Source: Streptomyces phaeofaciens (GTDB lineage Bacteria > Actinomycetota > Actinomycetes > Streptomycetales > Streptomycetaceae). From it: a stretch of 64,000 nucleotides of DNA. Positions 44,831-52,338 of this stretch are shown one piece after another. A program made the position numbers and the translations under genes. Position 1 is the stretch's first letter, and the number at the start of each line of letters is the position of its first letter. The stretch lies in contig NZ_BMSA01000023.1 in NCBI RefSeq assembly GCF_014648915.1, positions 1 through 64,000 of the forward strand, written 5' to 3'. The notes below the pieces were generated by a model that worked only from the letters and a program-made list of their open reading frames with translations, had not been told where the DNA came from and searched no databases.

Positions 44831-45481
44831 ATGGCGAAACAGGAGCGCGCCATCAGGACGCGCAGGGCGATCCTGGAAGCGGCCGGCGCGGTCTTCGACG
44901 AGCACGGCTACACGTCCACCACCATCGCCATGGTCCTGGAGCGCGCCGAAGTCACCAAGGGCGCCCTGTACTTCCACTTCCCGTCGAAGGAGTCGCTCGC
45001 CAGGGCGGTACTGGACGAGCAGGTGCCCTTCGGGGCGGTGCCGCCGCAGCCGTGCAAGATCCAGGAGATCGTCGACATGACGTTCGTGGTGGGCCAGCGG
45101 CTGCTGAGCAACTCCCTGCTGCGGGGCAGTGTCCGGCTGGCGGTGGATCAGGAGACGCCGTCCGGGGTCGACCACGGGGAGCCGTTCCTCCAGTGGGCGC
45201 GAGCGCTGACCAGTCTGCTCGAACTGGCCCGGGACCGGGGCGAGTTGCTGCCGACGGTGAAGCCGCCGGAGACGGTGGAGCTGCTGGTGGGCTCCTTCAC
45301 CGGCATCCAGTTGATGTCACGGGCGCTGACGGACCGCGCGGATCTCGGCGACCGGCTGTCGGTGATGTGGGCGCACATGCTGCCGAGCATCGCCGTGCCC
45401 GGTCTGCTGCCGGGCCTCGACGCGCGGGCCGACCGGGGCGTGCGGGTGCTGGCCTCGCTGGAGGAGCGGGCGGCCTCCTGA
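44831..45481 (+). CDS. Gamma-butyrolactone receptor (ArpA/ScbR family, TetR type)
   Basis: 216 residues. It starts MAKQERAIRTRRAILEAAGA and has the recognition helix RAEVTKGALYFHFPSKESLA, nearly that of ScbR. The ligand domain keeps ScbR-like VRLAVDQ, SFTGIQLMSRALTDRADL and LPSIAVPGLLPGLD. It should bind AREs and release on binding the butyrolactone made by the adjacent AfsA-type enzyme. The divergent layout and the ARE-like site indicate autoregulation. It ends just before a strong bidirectional terminator. Confidence 0.94.
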   Translation: MAKQERAIRTRRAILEAAGAVFDEHGYTSTTIAMVLERAEVTKGALYFHFPSKESLARAVLDEQVPFGAVPPQPCKIQEIVDMTFVVGQRLLSNSLLRGSVRLAVDQETPSGVDHGEPFLQWARALTSLLELARDRGELLPTVKPPETVELLVGSFTGIQLMSRALTDRADLGDRLSVMWAHMLPSIAVPGLLPGLDARADRGVRVLASLEERAAS

Positions 45482-45494
45482 GGAACGCCGAGCG

Positions 45495-45532
45495 GCGGGC
45501 CGGCCGGTGTCCATCCACACCGGCCGGCCCGC
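45495..45532. terminator. Bidirectional terminator hairpin
   Basis: A perfect 16-bp stem (45495-45510 with 45517-45532) with a 6-base loop separates the converging receptor and subtilase genes. Confidence 0.88.
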
Positions 45533-45568
45533 CCGTTCAGATCACGCGGAGAACGCCGCGTGGCGGTG

Positions 45569-47383
45569 TCAGAAGGTCAGCTTCCAGCCGTTGATCCGGC
45601 CCGTGCCCTGGGCGGCGGTGTCCTGGACCCGCAGCTTCCAGGTGCCGTTGGCGCTCTCGGTGGACGCGTTCACCGTGTAGGTGGTGTTGACATTGTCCGC
45701 GGAGTCGGAGGAGCTGGCGGCCTTCAGACGGTAGGCGGTTCCGTCGGGGGCGATCAGGTCGATCACCAGGTCACCGCGGTAGGTGTGGGTGATGTCCACG
45801 CCGACCGGGAGGGTGCTGGGGGCGTTGCCGGTGCGGCCGGTCACCGCGATCGAGGACTCGACGGCTGCGCCGTTGTCCGGGATCGACAGCGCGGTGGTGC
45901 TGGAGAAGACGGTGCCGGTCGAGCCGCCGGTGCCGCTCACGGCCGCCACGGTCTTCGCCGCGTCCGCCAGACCCGCGCCGCAGCCGCCCGAGCAGGCGCC
46001 GGGCAGGGCACGGGCGTTGTTCTTGATGGCGGTCTCGATCTGGGCCGGGGTCAGCGAGGAGTTCGCCGACTTCATCAGCGCGACCAGGCCCGCGATGTGC
46101 GGGGTGGCCATGCTGGTGCCCTGGTAGTAGGCGTAGTTCTCGCCGGACGCCGTCTTGGTGCCGGAGTTCAGCGTGGACAGGATGCCGTTGGCGGTACCGG
46201 TGCTGGTCTGGCCGCCGGGCGCCGAGATGTCCACCAGGGAACCGTAGTTGGAGTAGGACGCCTTGGCGCCCGTACGGTTGGTCGCGGCCACCGAGATGAC
46301 GTTGTTGCAGTTGCCCGGCGAGTGGTTCGCGACGTTGTCGCTCTCGTTGCCGGCGGCCACGACGACCGTCGTGCCGCGGTTCACGGCGGCGGTGATGGCG
46401 CTCTGGGTCGCCGAGGTGCAGGCGCCGTCGCCACCGAGGCTCATGTTGATGACCTTGGCGACGTTGGAGTTGGCGGGGACACCGGACACGGTGCCGCCGG
46501 ACGCCCAGGTGATGGCGTCGATGATGTCGGAGTCGTAGCCGCCGCACTTGCCGAGGACGCGGACCGGGGAGATCTTCGCGCCGTGGGCGATGCCCGCGAC
46601 ACCCTTGCCGTTGTTCGTGACGGCGGCGATGGTGCCGGCCACATGGGTGCCGTGCCAGGAGGAGTTGCTGGCCGGGATGCCCGAGCCGCAGTCGTTGGCG
46701 TTGTACCAGTCGCCCGGGTCGGCCGGGTTGCTGTCGCGGCCGTCGCCGTCCACCGAGACGGCGGTGTCGCCGATGAAGTCGTAGCCGCCGACGATGTTCG
46801 CGGCGAGGTCGGTGTGGGCGACGTAACCGGTGTCGATGACGGCGACGGTGACGCCGGTGCCGGTGGTGGTCGCCCAGGCGCCGGGCACGTTCATGCCGGC
46901 GGTGGCCTCGAAGAGGTCCCACTGCTTGGCGTACTCGGTGTCGTTCGGGTCGGCCTTCGGGGTGTTCAGGCGGTCCGGGACGACATAGGCGACCTGCGGG
47001 TCGGCCTGGTACTCGGCGACGACGTCGGCGACGTCCGCCCCGGTGAGGTCCGCGCCCAGGTCGACCAGGGCGGCGCCGGTGCCGAGACGGCGCTGGAAGT
47101 CGAGGTCCTCGCCGGTCTCCTTGCCCTTGGCGGCGGCGTCGGCCTCGGCGGCCGCGTTCGAGGTGGCCTCGGTGGCACCGGACCTGTAGCCGACGATCAG
47201 TCGCTCGGCCGGGGTGCCGGGCGCGGCCTCGGTCTGAGCCGTGGGAACGGCGGAGGCGGCGGATCCCTGGGAGCCGGCGTCCTGGGCGGCGACGGCCGAG
47301 GCCGTGGACGCGGCGGTGAGCAGGGCGGCGGAGAGCGCGGCGGCGGATATCAGCTTTCGCCGCAGAGCGGGTGAGGTGCGCAA
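45569..47383 (-). CDS. Secreted subtilisin-like serine protease with C-terminal P domain (S8 family)
   Basis: 604 residues: signal peptide (LISAAALSAALLTAASTASA), an I9-type propeptide to about residue 145, the S8 catalytic domain, and a P/proprotein-convertase domain. The triad is Asp in VAVIDTGYV, His in SWHGTHVAGT and Ser in GTSMATPHIAG; the oxyanion Asn is in AAGNESDNVANHS. The C-terminal part (THTYRGDLVIDLIAPDGT, NGTWKLRVQDTA) is the P domain. It starts at TTG 47383 with AGGAAAGG upstream. The SSI-type inhibitor at 26464 could restrain enzymes of this class. Confidence 0.95.
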   Translation of the reverse strand: MRTSPALRRKLISAAALSAALLTAASTASAVAAQDAGSQGSAASAVPTAQTEAAPGTPAERLIVGYRSGATEATSNAAAEADAAAKGKETGEDLDFQRRLGTGAALVDLGADLTGADVADVVAEYQADPQVAYVVPDRLNTPKADPNDTEYAKQWDLFEATAGMNVPGAWATTTGTGVTVAVIDTGYVAHTDLAANIVGGYDFIGDTAVSVDGDGRDSNPADPGDWYNANDCGSGIPASNSSWHGTHVAGTIAAVTNNGKGVAGIAHGAKISPVRVLGKCGGYDSDIIDAITWASGGTVSGVPANSNVAKVINMSLGGDGACTSATQSAITAAVNRGTTVVVAAGNESDNVANHSPGNCNNVISVAATNRTGAKASYSNYGSLVDISAPGGQTSTGTANGILSTLNSGTKTASGENYAYYQGTSMATPHIAGLVALMKSANSSLTPAQIETAIKNNARALPGACSGGCGAGLADAAKTVAAVSGTGGSTGTVFSSTTALSIPDNGAAVESSIAVTGRTGNAPSTLPVGVDITHTYRGDLVIDLIAPDGTAYRLKAASSSDSADNVNTTYTVNASTESANGTWKLRVQDTAAQGTGRINGWKLTF

Positions 47384-47731
47384 GGGCGTGCCTTTCCTGG
47401 CCGACTCCGGGCAGGGCGGAGCGGCGGTCGAGGTGCTTCGGCATCGAAGCGGCGGGGGGTTGGATCGCGATGGCCGGCCAGGCGCGGGAGCGGACTCCGT
47501 GAGGGGTTACCTGTGGGTCGGCTGTGGTGGAACGATAGGCAAAGGAACAGTCATACGGATACAGGGGAAACCCTCGATCAGGCCGGAAACCCACCCTCTT
47601 CCTCGGCGACTTGGCCGCCCCTGTCCCGCTTCGCTCTCGCGAAACGCACGCGGGACCGCATTGAACGCGCCGGGCCCGATTCCCGTACTGGAGCGGACAG
47701 ACCCCTCTCGCCGGCCGAGGAGACGTCCCCG
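47384..47731. other. Divergent intergenic region between subtilase and LPMO genes
   Basis: 348 bp without a supported gene. It holds an inverted repeat GCTTCG-GCAT-CGAAGC at 47435-47450, close to the subtilase start, which may be an operator or leader hairpin. Promoters for both secreted proteins must lie here, but I cannot assign -35/-10 boxes with confidence. Confidence 0.5.
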
Positions 47732-48697
47732 ATGCCCCGGATGACCGCCCACCGCACCGCCGCCCTGGCGGCCGCCGCCGTGACCCCGCTCCTGGTGAAT
47801 CTGTGGGCCGCGGGTCCCGCCCTGGCGCACGGCGCGCCCACGGATCCGGTCAGCCGGGTGTACGGCTGCTCCCCCGACGGCGCGCAGAACGGCAGCGCGG
47901 CCTGCCGGGCCGCGGTCGCCGCGAACGGAACCGCGTTCACCGCCTGGGACAACCTGCGGATCGCGAACGTCGCCGGCAAGGACCGCCGGATCGTTCCCGA
48001 CGGCAAGTTGTGCAGCGGCGGACTGCCCGCCTACAAGGGGCTCGACCTGGCGCGCGCCGACTGGCCGTCGACCCGGGTGACGGCGGGTGGGACGCTGCGG
48101 ATGACGTACGCCTCGACGATCCCGCACACCGGTACGTTCAAGCTGTATCTGACGAAGCAGGGGTACGACCCGACGCAGCCGCTGACCTGGGCCGATCTGC
48201 CGGATCGTCCGTTCGCGGAGGTCAAGGACCCGAAGCTGACCAACGGTGCCTACCGGTTCGCCGCGCAGCTGCCGACCGGCCGGACGGGCCGTCAGGTGCT
48301 GTACACGATCTGGCAGAACAGCAGTACGCCCGACACGTACTACTCGTGCTCGGACGTGGTGTTCCCCGGAGCGGCGAGCGCGGGAGGGACGCAGAAGAGC
48401 GGGGAGACGCAGAAGGCAGCGGAAACGGGTAAGGAGACGAAGGCGGCGCCGTCGGCCACGCCGACACCGGCCGCGACGCCCTCCCCCGATACTGCGAGCC
48501 CGTCGGGCGCCGCCACCGCGGACGTCGGCGCCGGTGCGCGGGCCGCCGCGGCCACCGGGGAGAGCGGCCCGGCGGCGGACGCCGCCGGGGCCGGGGCCGG
48601 ATCCGGGCCGTCCGCGCCGCTGCTGGCGGGCGGCGCCGCCACGGTGCTGGTGCTCACCGGCGGCGCCGCCCTGGTCCTGCGCCTGCGGCGGCGCTGA
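47732..48697 (+). CDS. AA10 lytic polysaccharide monooxygenase with C-terminal membrane anchor
   Basis: About 321 residues. The signal peptide ends ALA before HGAPTDPVSRVYGC, leaving the copper-binding N-terminal His required for LPMOs. The second copper His is in YASTIPHTGTFKLYLTKQGY. After the catalytic domain (ends near YYSCSDVVF) comes a Thr/Ala/Pro linker of about 90 residues and a final helix LLAGGAATVLVLTGGAALVL followed by RLRRR. It should oxidatively cleave chitin or cellulose while tethered to the cell surface. No LPxTG/LAxTG sortase motif is seen. ATG at 47732 has GAGGAG upstream; 47741 is an alternative. Confidence 0.92.
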   Translation: MPRMTAHRTAALAAAAVTPLLVNLWAAGPALAHGAPTDPVSRVYGCSPDGAQNGSAACRAAVAANGTAFTAWDNLRIANVAGKDRRIVPDGKLCSGGLPAYKGLDLARADWPSTRVTAGGTLRMTYASTIPHTGTFKLYLTKQGYDPTQPLTWADLPDRPFAEVKDPKLTNGAYRFAAQLPTGRTGRQVLYTIWQNSSTPDTYYSCSDVVFPGAASAGGTQKSGETQKAAETGKETKAAPSATPTPAATPSPDTASPSGAATADVGAGARAAAATGESGPAADAAGAGAGSGPSAPLLAGGAATVLVLTGGAALVLRLRRR

Positions 48698-48715
48698 AGC
48701 CCACCAGTACGAGGG

Positions 48716-49351
48716 TCAGTTGACAGTGACCACGTCGGTCCCGTCGGTCACCGGGGCGTACTTGGCGGTGAAGTAGCCGGCGGAGGGGCAGAGCGTCGAG
48801 CCGGACGACTTGGTGAACGCCTGGTTGGCGAAGGCGATGCTGTTGTCGGTGTTGCTCGCCGTGCCGGACAGACCGGCCGCCTGGTAGACGCAGGTGACGC
48901 TGCCCAGCAGGGTGCGCAGGACGACGGTGGTCTGGACGGTGGAGCCGCTCGGCGGGGTCACCGTGACAACGCCGTCCGAGGTGACCGTGGCGGTGTACGG
49001 CAGGTTGTTGACGGTGATGCTGGTGACGCCGGTGACACCGAGGACGTTCGAGGTGCAGTTGCTGAACGTCTGACCGGTGACCGACTCGGTGGCGGCGCCG
49101 GGGGCGGCCGGGTTGTCGGTCACCGTGGCGCTGAAGGTGGACGTGGCACAGGAGATGCCGCTGGTGCCGGTCGAGCTGTTGTACAGCGTGGCGGCCGTGC
49201 CGCTGGCCAGTGACGCGTTCAGGACGTCACCGACCGCGACGTCGCCGTTGACAGTGGTGAGGACCGCGCCGGCCGCGGAGGCCGGGGTGACCGCCGGGAG
49301 GGTGAGGGCGACAGCGGTGCCGGCGACAGCAAGGAGGGAGCGAATGCGCAT
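48716..49351 (-). CDS. Small secreted protein of unknown function
   Basis: 211 residues with a signal peptide (LLAVAGTAVALTLPAVTPAS ending ASAA). The mature part is Thr/Ser/Val-rich, beta-rich in appearance, with four cysteines (GISCAT, FSNCTS, VTCVYQ, TLCPSAG) that could form two disulfides. No catalytic motif is visible. It converges on the LPMO gene with an 18-bp gap and starts at ATG 49351 with AGAGG upstream. Such proteins are common in Streptomyces secretomes. Confidence 0.82.
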   Translation of the reverse strand: MRIRSLLAVAGTAVALTLPAVTPASAAGAVLTTVNGDVAVGDVLNASLASGTAATLYNSSTGTSGISCATSTFSATVTDNPAAPGAATESVTGQTFSNCTSNVLGVTGVTSITVNNLPYTATVTSDGVVTVTPPSGSTVQTTVVLRTLLGSVTCVYQAAGLSGTASNTDNSIAFANQAFTKSSGSTLCPSAGYFTAKYAPVTDGTDVVTVN

Positions 49352-49448
49352 GCGGGTGCCTCTTTCTCAACTGGGTTCTACTTGGGGGGAGTTGAGGGAG
49401 CCCGAGGGCTCCCTGGGGGTGGTCTCATGAGATGGGGCGCGGGTCGGC

Positions 49449-49507
49449 GTCCGCCGCCGCCGGTCCGTGACGCCTTCTCCGTACGTGACGGACCGGCGGC
49501 GGCGGAC
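49449..49507. terminator. 20-bp perfect hairpin in a divergent gap
   Basis: The left arm 49449-49468 pairs perfectly with 49488-49507 around a 19-base loop. It looks like a factor-independent terminator, yet no gene ends here: the flanking genes both start away from it. It could terminate an unannotated small RNA or insulate the two promoters. Confidence 0.5.
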
Positions 49508-49878
49508 GGCCGGTGACCGGCCGGAGGGCACGGGGTGGCACCCTCCGGCCGGGCCGGGCGATAGGGGCGACCGGGCGCGGCCCGCGGGGGGAAGCGGCCG
49601 TACCGGCGCCATGGAGACATCGGACTCGGGACCGGCGACCCGCGTGTCGACGGGGCCGCCGGTCATGGTGCGAGCAGTCCGGGAACGCGACCGAGGTCGT
49701 CGCGCGACGGATCCGGCGCCACGGATCCGGGCTGAGCCAGGGAGAGTTGTAGACCTGATACTCCGTCAACGTCAATACATTGTAAGGAAGTTGACGGTCC
49801 GACAGATATATGCACAGGAATTGTGCCCGACTTGATCCACAAGCGGCACACGGTGAACACTCTTTTTCCACATCTCCC

Positions 49879-49908
49879 TTGACCCCTGCCTGTAACCATC
49901 GGTAACTT
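49879..49908 (+). promoter_or_regulatory. Candidate promoter for the DUF6230/DUF6114 operon
   Basis: TTGACC at 49879-49884 and TAACTT at 49903-49908 with an 18-base spacer fit a housekeeping-type promoter. It lies in an AT-rich patch about 140 bp upstream of the DUF6230 start. Confidence 0.45.
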
Positions 49909-50049
49909 CCTCGTTGGCTACTGCCGCGTAACCAGAAAGCCCTTGCGTCTTCCGGGAGTTGTGAGGAGGCGTACGCGGCAGCCGCTGTCCGCGCCAGGAC
50001 AACGCGCCACTGAAGCCCAACCCGCACCGATCAGCGCATGGGAGCAGAC

Positions 50050-50718
50050 ATGGCCTCGTCCCCGGACGTCACGTCGTCCGCCGACAACACCCCCGGGAGC
50101 CCGGTAAACGGTTCCGCAGAAAGACGCGGCCGGGTCCGGCTGCGCCGGGCCGCGGTGATGGCGGTGCCGGCCGCCGCGGTCGCCGCCGGACTGGCGATCC
50201 TGACCGCCGAGGGAGCCCTCGGTGTGCAGTTCGCGATCTCCGGCATGCCGTTCGTGGTCACCGCCGACAAGCTCGAAGGCGAGGGCTTCGCCCAGTTCGG
50301 CGGACTGGACAACATGATCGAGAACAGCCCCAACCAGGGCGACACCGGCGGCCAGGTACTGGTCGTCACCTCGGTCGTGAAGAACGGCAAGCTGACCAAC
50401 CTCTGTCAGAGCGTCGACCTCGGCGGCATCCAGCTGGTGCTCACCGCCGGCGACGGGTCCACACCGGTGAGCGTGAAGAACCTCGCCATCGACTCCGACG
50501 ACATCACGGGCAACGCCGAGTTCAACAACATCGAGATCGGCCGCGACTCCAGCACCTTCGACAAGGTGCCGATCAAGGGTCCCGAGGGTGTCTACGGCCA
50601 GCAGGCCGACTCGGTCGTCATCACCGACCTGTACCAGCACAACTACGCCGCCACCGCGGCCGTCTTCAAGCTGCCCAACCTGCACATGAGGTTCGGGACG
50701 GAGGGCTGCCCGAAGTGA
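50050..50718 (+). CDS. DUF6230 family protein
   Basis: About 222 residues. A basic N-terminal segment is followed by one membrane helix (VMAVPAAAVAAGLAILTAEG) and an extracytoplasmic domain with AISGMPFVVTADKLEGEGFA and a Cys near each end (LTNLCQS, TEGCPK). I recognise it as DUF6230, nearly always paired with DUF6114 in streptomycetes; the function is unknown. ATG at 50050 is chosen for the GGGAG just upstream; ATG 50038 is in frame. Its stop overlaps the next gene's GTG by 4 bp. Confidence 0.85.
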   Translation: MASSPDVTSSADNTPGSPVNGSAERRGRVRLRRAAVMAVPAAAVAAGLAILTAEGALGVQFAISGMPFVVTADKLEGEGFAQFGGLDNMIENSPNQGDTGGQVLVVTSVVKNGKLTNLCQSVDLGGIQLVLTAGDGSTPVSVKNLAIDSDDITGNAEFNNIEIGRDSSTFDKVPIKGPEGVYGQQADSVVITDLYQHNYAATAAVFKLPNLHMRFGTEGCPK

Positions 50719-51173
50719 GCCGGTTCCAGCGATCGCGGGACGCCTTCCGGCAGTGGAGGGGCCGTCGGCCGTTCGTGGGCGGCCTGCTGCTCGTCCTGGC
50801 CGGCGGCGAGATCCTGCTGACCATGAAGGCACCGCTCCCGGTCATCCTGCACGTCGGCATGCAGGGCCTGGCGGGTTACCTCCTGCCCACCCTGATGACG
50901 GTCTGCGGCCTGCTGATCCTCTTCAACCCGGCCCAGCGGCTGTTCTACTCCGTGATCGCCGTCCTGCTCTCGCTGGGCACCTGGCTCACGTCCAACATCG
51001 GCGGTTTCATGGTGGGCATCGTGCTGGGGGTCGTGGGCAGTTGCCTGACCTTCGGCTGGCTGCCGGACCAGGATCCGCGCGTGAGCCGCCGCAAGCGGCG
51101 CAAGGAGGCCCGTGCGGCGGCCACGCAGACACTGCGGCCGGGCACGCTGCCCGAGGCGGGGGAACCCGCCTGA
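50715..51173 (+). CDS. DUF6114 family membrane protein
   Basis: 152 residues with about four membrane helices (FVGGLLLVLAGGEILLTM, LAGYLLPTLMTVCGLLILF, LFYSVIAVLLSLGTWL, FMVGIVLGVVGSCLTFGWL) and a basic C-terminal tail. It is translationally coupled to the DUF6230 gene by a GTGA overlap, so the two proteins probably form one membrane complex. Role unknown. Confidence 0.86.
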   Translation: MSRFQRSRDAFRQWRGRRPFVGGLLLVLAGGEILLTMKAPLPVILHVGMQGLAGYLLPTLMTVCGLLILFNPAQRLFYSVIAVLLSLGTWLTSNIGGFMVGIVLGVVGSCLTFGWLPDQDPRVSRRKRRKEARAAATQTLRPGTLPEAGEPA

Positions 51174-51262
51174 GACAGGGGCGCTCGCACTGTTCGGATG
51201 TACGTCACCTCACCGGCGGGGCCGGGACGACCTGCTACGGCAGGCGCTCCCGGCCCCGCCGC

Positions 51263-51350
51263 TTCCGTTCGGCACCGGCTCGTCAGGGCTCGGCGGTTCC
51301 CTTCGGCGCCGGCCCGTCAAGGCTCGGCGCTTCCGTTCGGCACCGGCTCG
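51263..51350. repeat. 34-bp tandem repeat, about 2.6 copies
   Basis: Copies start at 51263, 51297 and 51331, each with TTCC-x-TTCGGC-x-CCGGC. Copies 1 and 2 match at 29 of 34 bases, and the first 20 bases of copy 3 are identical to copy 1. Confidence 0.85.
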
Positions 51351-51454
51351 GCGGGCCGTCGCGGGAGGCTCGGCCGGCGCTTCGGGACCGACGGGGACGG
51401 TTTCAGGACCGGTTCCCTCCAGGACGCCGGAACTTCTCCGCCGGTCCGGTAGTT

Positions 51455-51470
51455 TCTACATTGCTGTAGA
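51455..51470. promoter_or_regulatory. Palindrome upstream of the TerB gene
   Basis: TCTACA-TTGC-TGTAGA is a perfect 6-bp inverted repeat, 36 bp upstream of the ATG. It is AT-rich against a GC-rich background and resembles CTACAnnnnTGTAG-type operators. The regulator is unknown. Confidence 0.5.
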
Positions 51471-51505
51471 GATGTAAGAGCCATAGACGAGCGTCAGGAG
51501 CACAC

Positions 51506-51961
51506 ATGGCCCTGTGGGACCGCATCAAGGAGTCCGCGTCGACGATGCAGACCCAGTTGGTGTCGAAGAAGAACGACCTGAAGAGCGGTGCCTTCCGGGA
51601 CGCGAGCATGGCGATGTGCGCCCTGGTCGCGGCGGCGGACGGCACCATCGACCCCTCCGAGCGACAGCGCGTGGCCCAGCTGATCTCGGGCAACGAGGTG
51701 TTGCAGAACTTCCCCGCCGACGATCTGCGCCGCCGCTTCGAGGCCAACCTCGACAAGCTCACGACCGACTTCGCCTTCGGCAAGGTGAGCGTGCTCCAGG
51801 AGATCGCCAAGGCCAAGAAGAAGCCGGCCGAGGCGCGGGCCGTCATCCAGATCGGCATCGTCATCGGCGGAGCGGACGGCGACTTCGACAAGGACGAGCA
51901 GGCGGTCGTCCGCGAGGCCTGCTACACCCTCGATCTGCCGCCGCACGAGTTCGACCTCTGA
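51506..51961 (+). CDS. TerB family tellurite-resistance-like protein
   Basis: 151 residues, all helical and cytoplasmic. The two acidic metal-binding segments of TerB are present: LVAAADGTIDPSERQRVAQL and GGADGDFDKDEQAVV. TerB proteins sit with TerD-type proteins in metal-linked membrane stress complexes; no other ter gene is adjacent. The start ATG 51506 is supported by GGAG upstream, and the gene ends before a long palindromic terminator. Confidence 0.9.
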   Translation: MALWDRIKESASTMQTQLVSKKNDLKSGAFRDASMAMCALVAAADGTIDPSERQRVAQLISGNEVLQNFPADDLRRRFEANLDKLTTDFAFGKVSVLQEIAKAKKKPAEARAVIQIGIVIGGADGDFDKDEQAVVREACYTLDLPPHEFDL

Positions 51962-51987
51962 GGAACCCGGTTCTTCCGCGTTTCCCC

Positions 51988-52027
51988 GTTGTCCGTACCT
52001 GGCCCGGCCGGGCCAGGTACGGACAAC
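51988..52027. terminator. 40-base perfect palindrome after the TerB gene
   Basis: Arms 51988-52007 and 52008-52027 are perfectly complementary over 20 bp with no loop bases. Its place 26 bp past the stop codon makes it a strong terminator for the TerB gene. Confidence 0.85.
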
Positions 52028-52338
52028 CGCTCCCCGACGGGCCCGCACCCCGCCCCGTCGGCGAGCGCGGGCGGCCGGTGCGGCCCGGCAAGATATTGAC
52101 GATCAGTCAAACGACCTGCGGCTATGTCGTTTTCCGCTCGTTTCCGCTCGCACCCGGCCGACCCCACATCACAATGCGGCAGCGGGACTTCACACCATGT
52201 GGTTGTTTACTTGACTGTCAGCGGTCACACAGGGTTGGCTCCGAGCCAACGCCAGGTTTTCACCGGTGCCCCATCCCTACCGCACCGGCGGCGCTCGCCC
52301 CATCCTCTGCTCTGCCGCACAGCGAGGTGCAGCCCCCC
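52028..52338. other. Upstream region of the sugar-binding lipoprotein gene
   Basis: About 310 bp without a gene. It contains the inverted repeat TTGAC-GATCA-GTCAA at 52096-52110 and a second TTGACT...GTCA element near 52211-52228. Both could be regulator sites or -35 boxes; I cannot fix a -10 hexamer. Confidence 0.45.

Larger units (their letters stand above)
49352..50049. other. Divergent intergenic region with long hairpin and AT-rich promoter zone
   Basis: Nearly 700 bp between two divergent genes, with no credible coding frame. The left part is dominated by a 20-bp perfect hairpin at 49449-49507. The right part, 49740-49925, is unusually AT-rich for this genome and carries the likely promoter of the DUF6230 gene. 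Confidence 0.6.
51174..51505. other. Intergenic region with 34-bp repeats and a palindrome
   Basis: 332 bp between the DUF6114 and TerB genes. I see no gene. It holds a degenerate 34-bp tandem repeat and, near its right end, a 16-bp palindrome that probably belongs to the TerB promoter. Confidence 0.6.

Noticed and set aside
49425..50027. 200-codon minus-strand frame in the gap before the DUF6230 gene
   Set aside because: It spans the long hairpin and AT-rich promoter zone, starts without a ribosome binding site and shows no recognisable domain or consistent codon bias.
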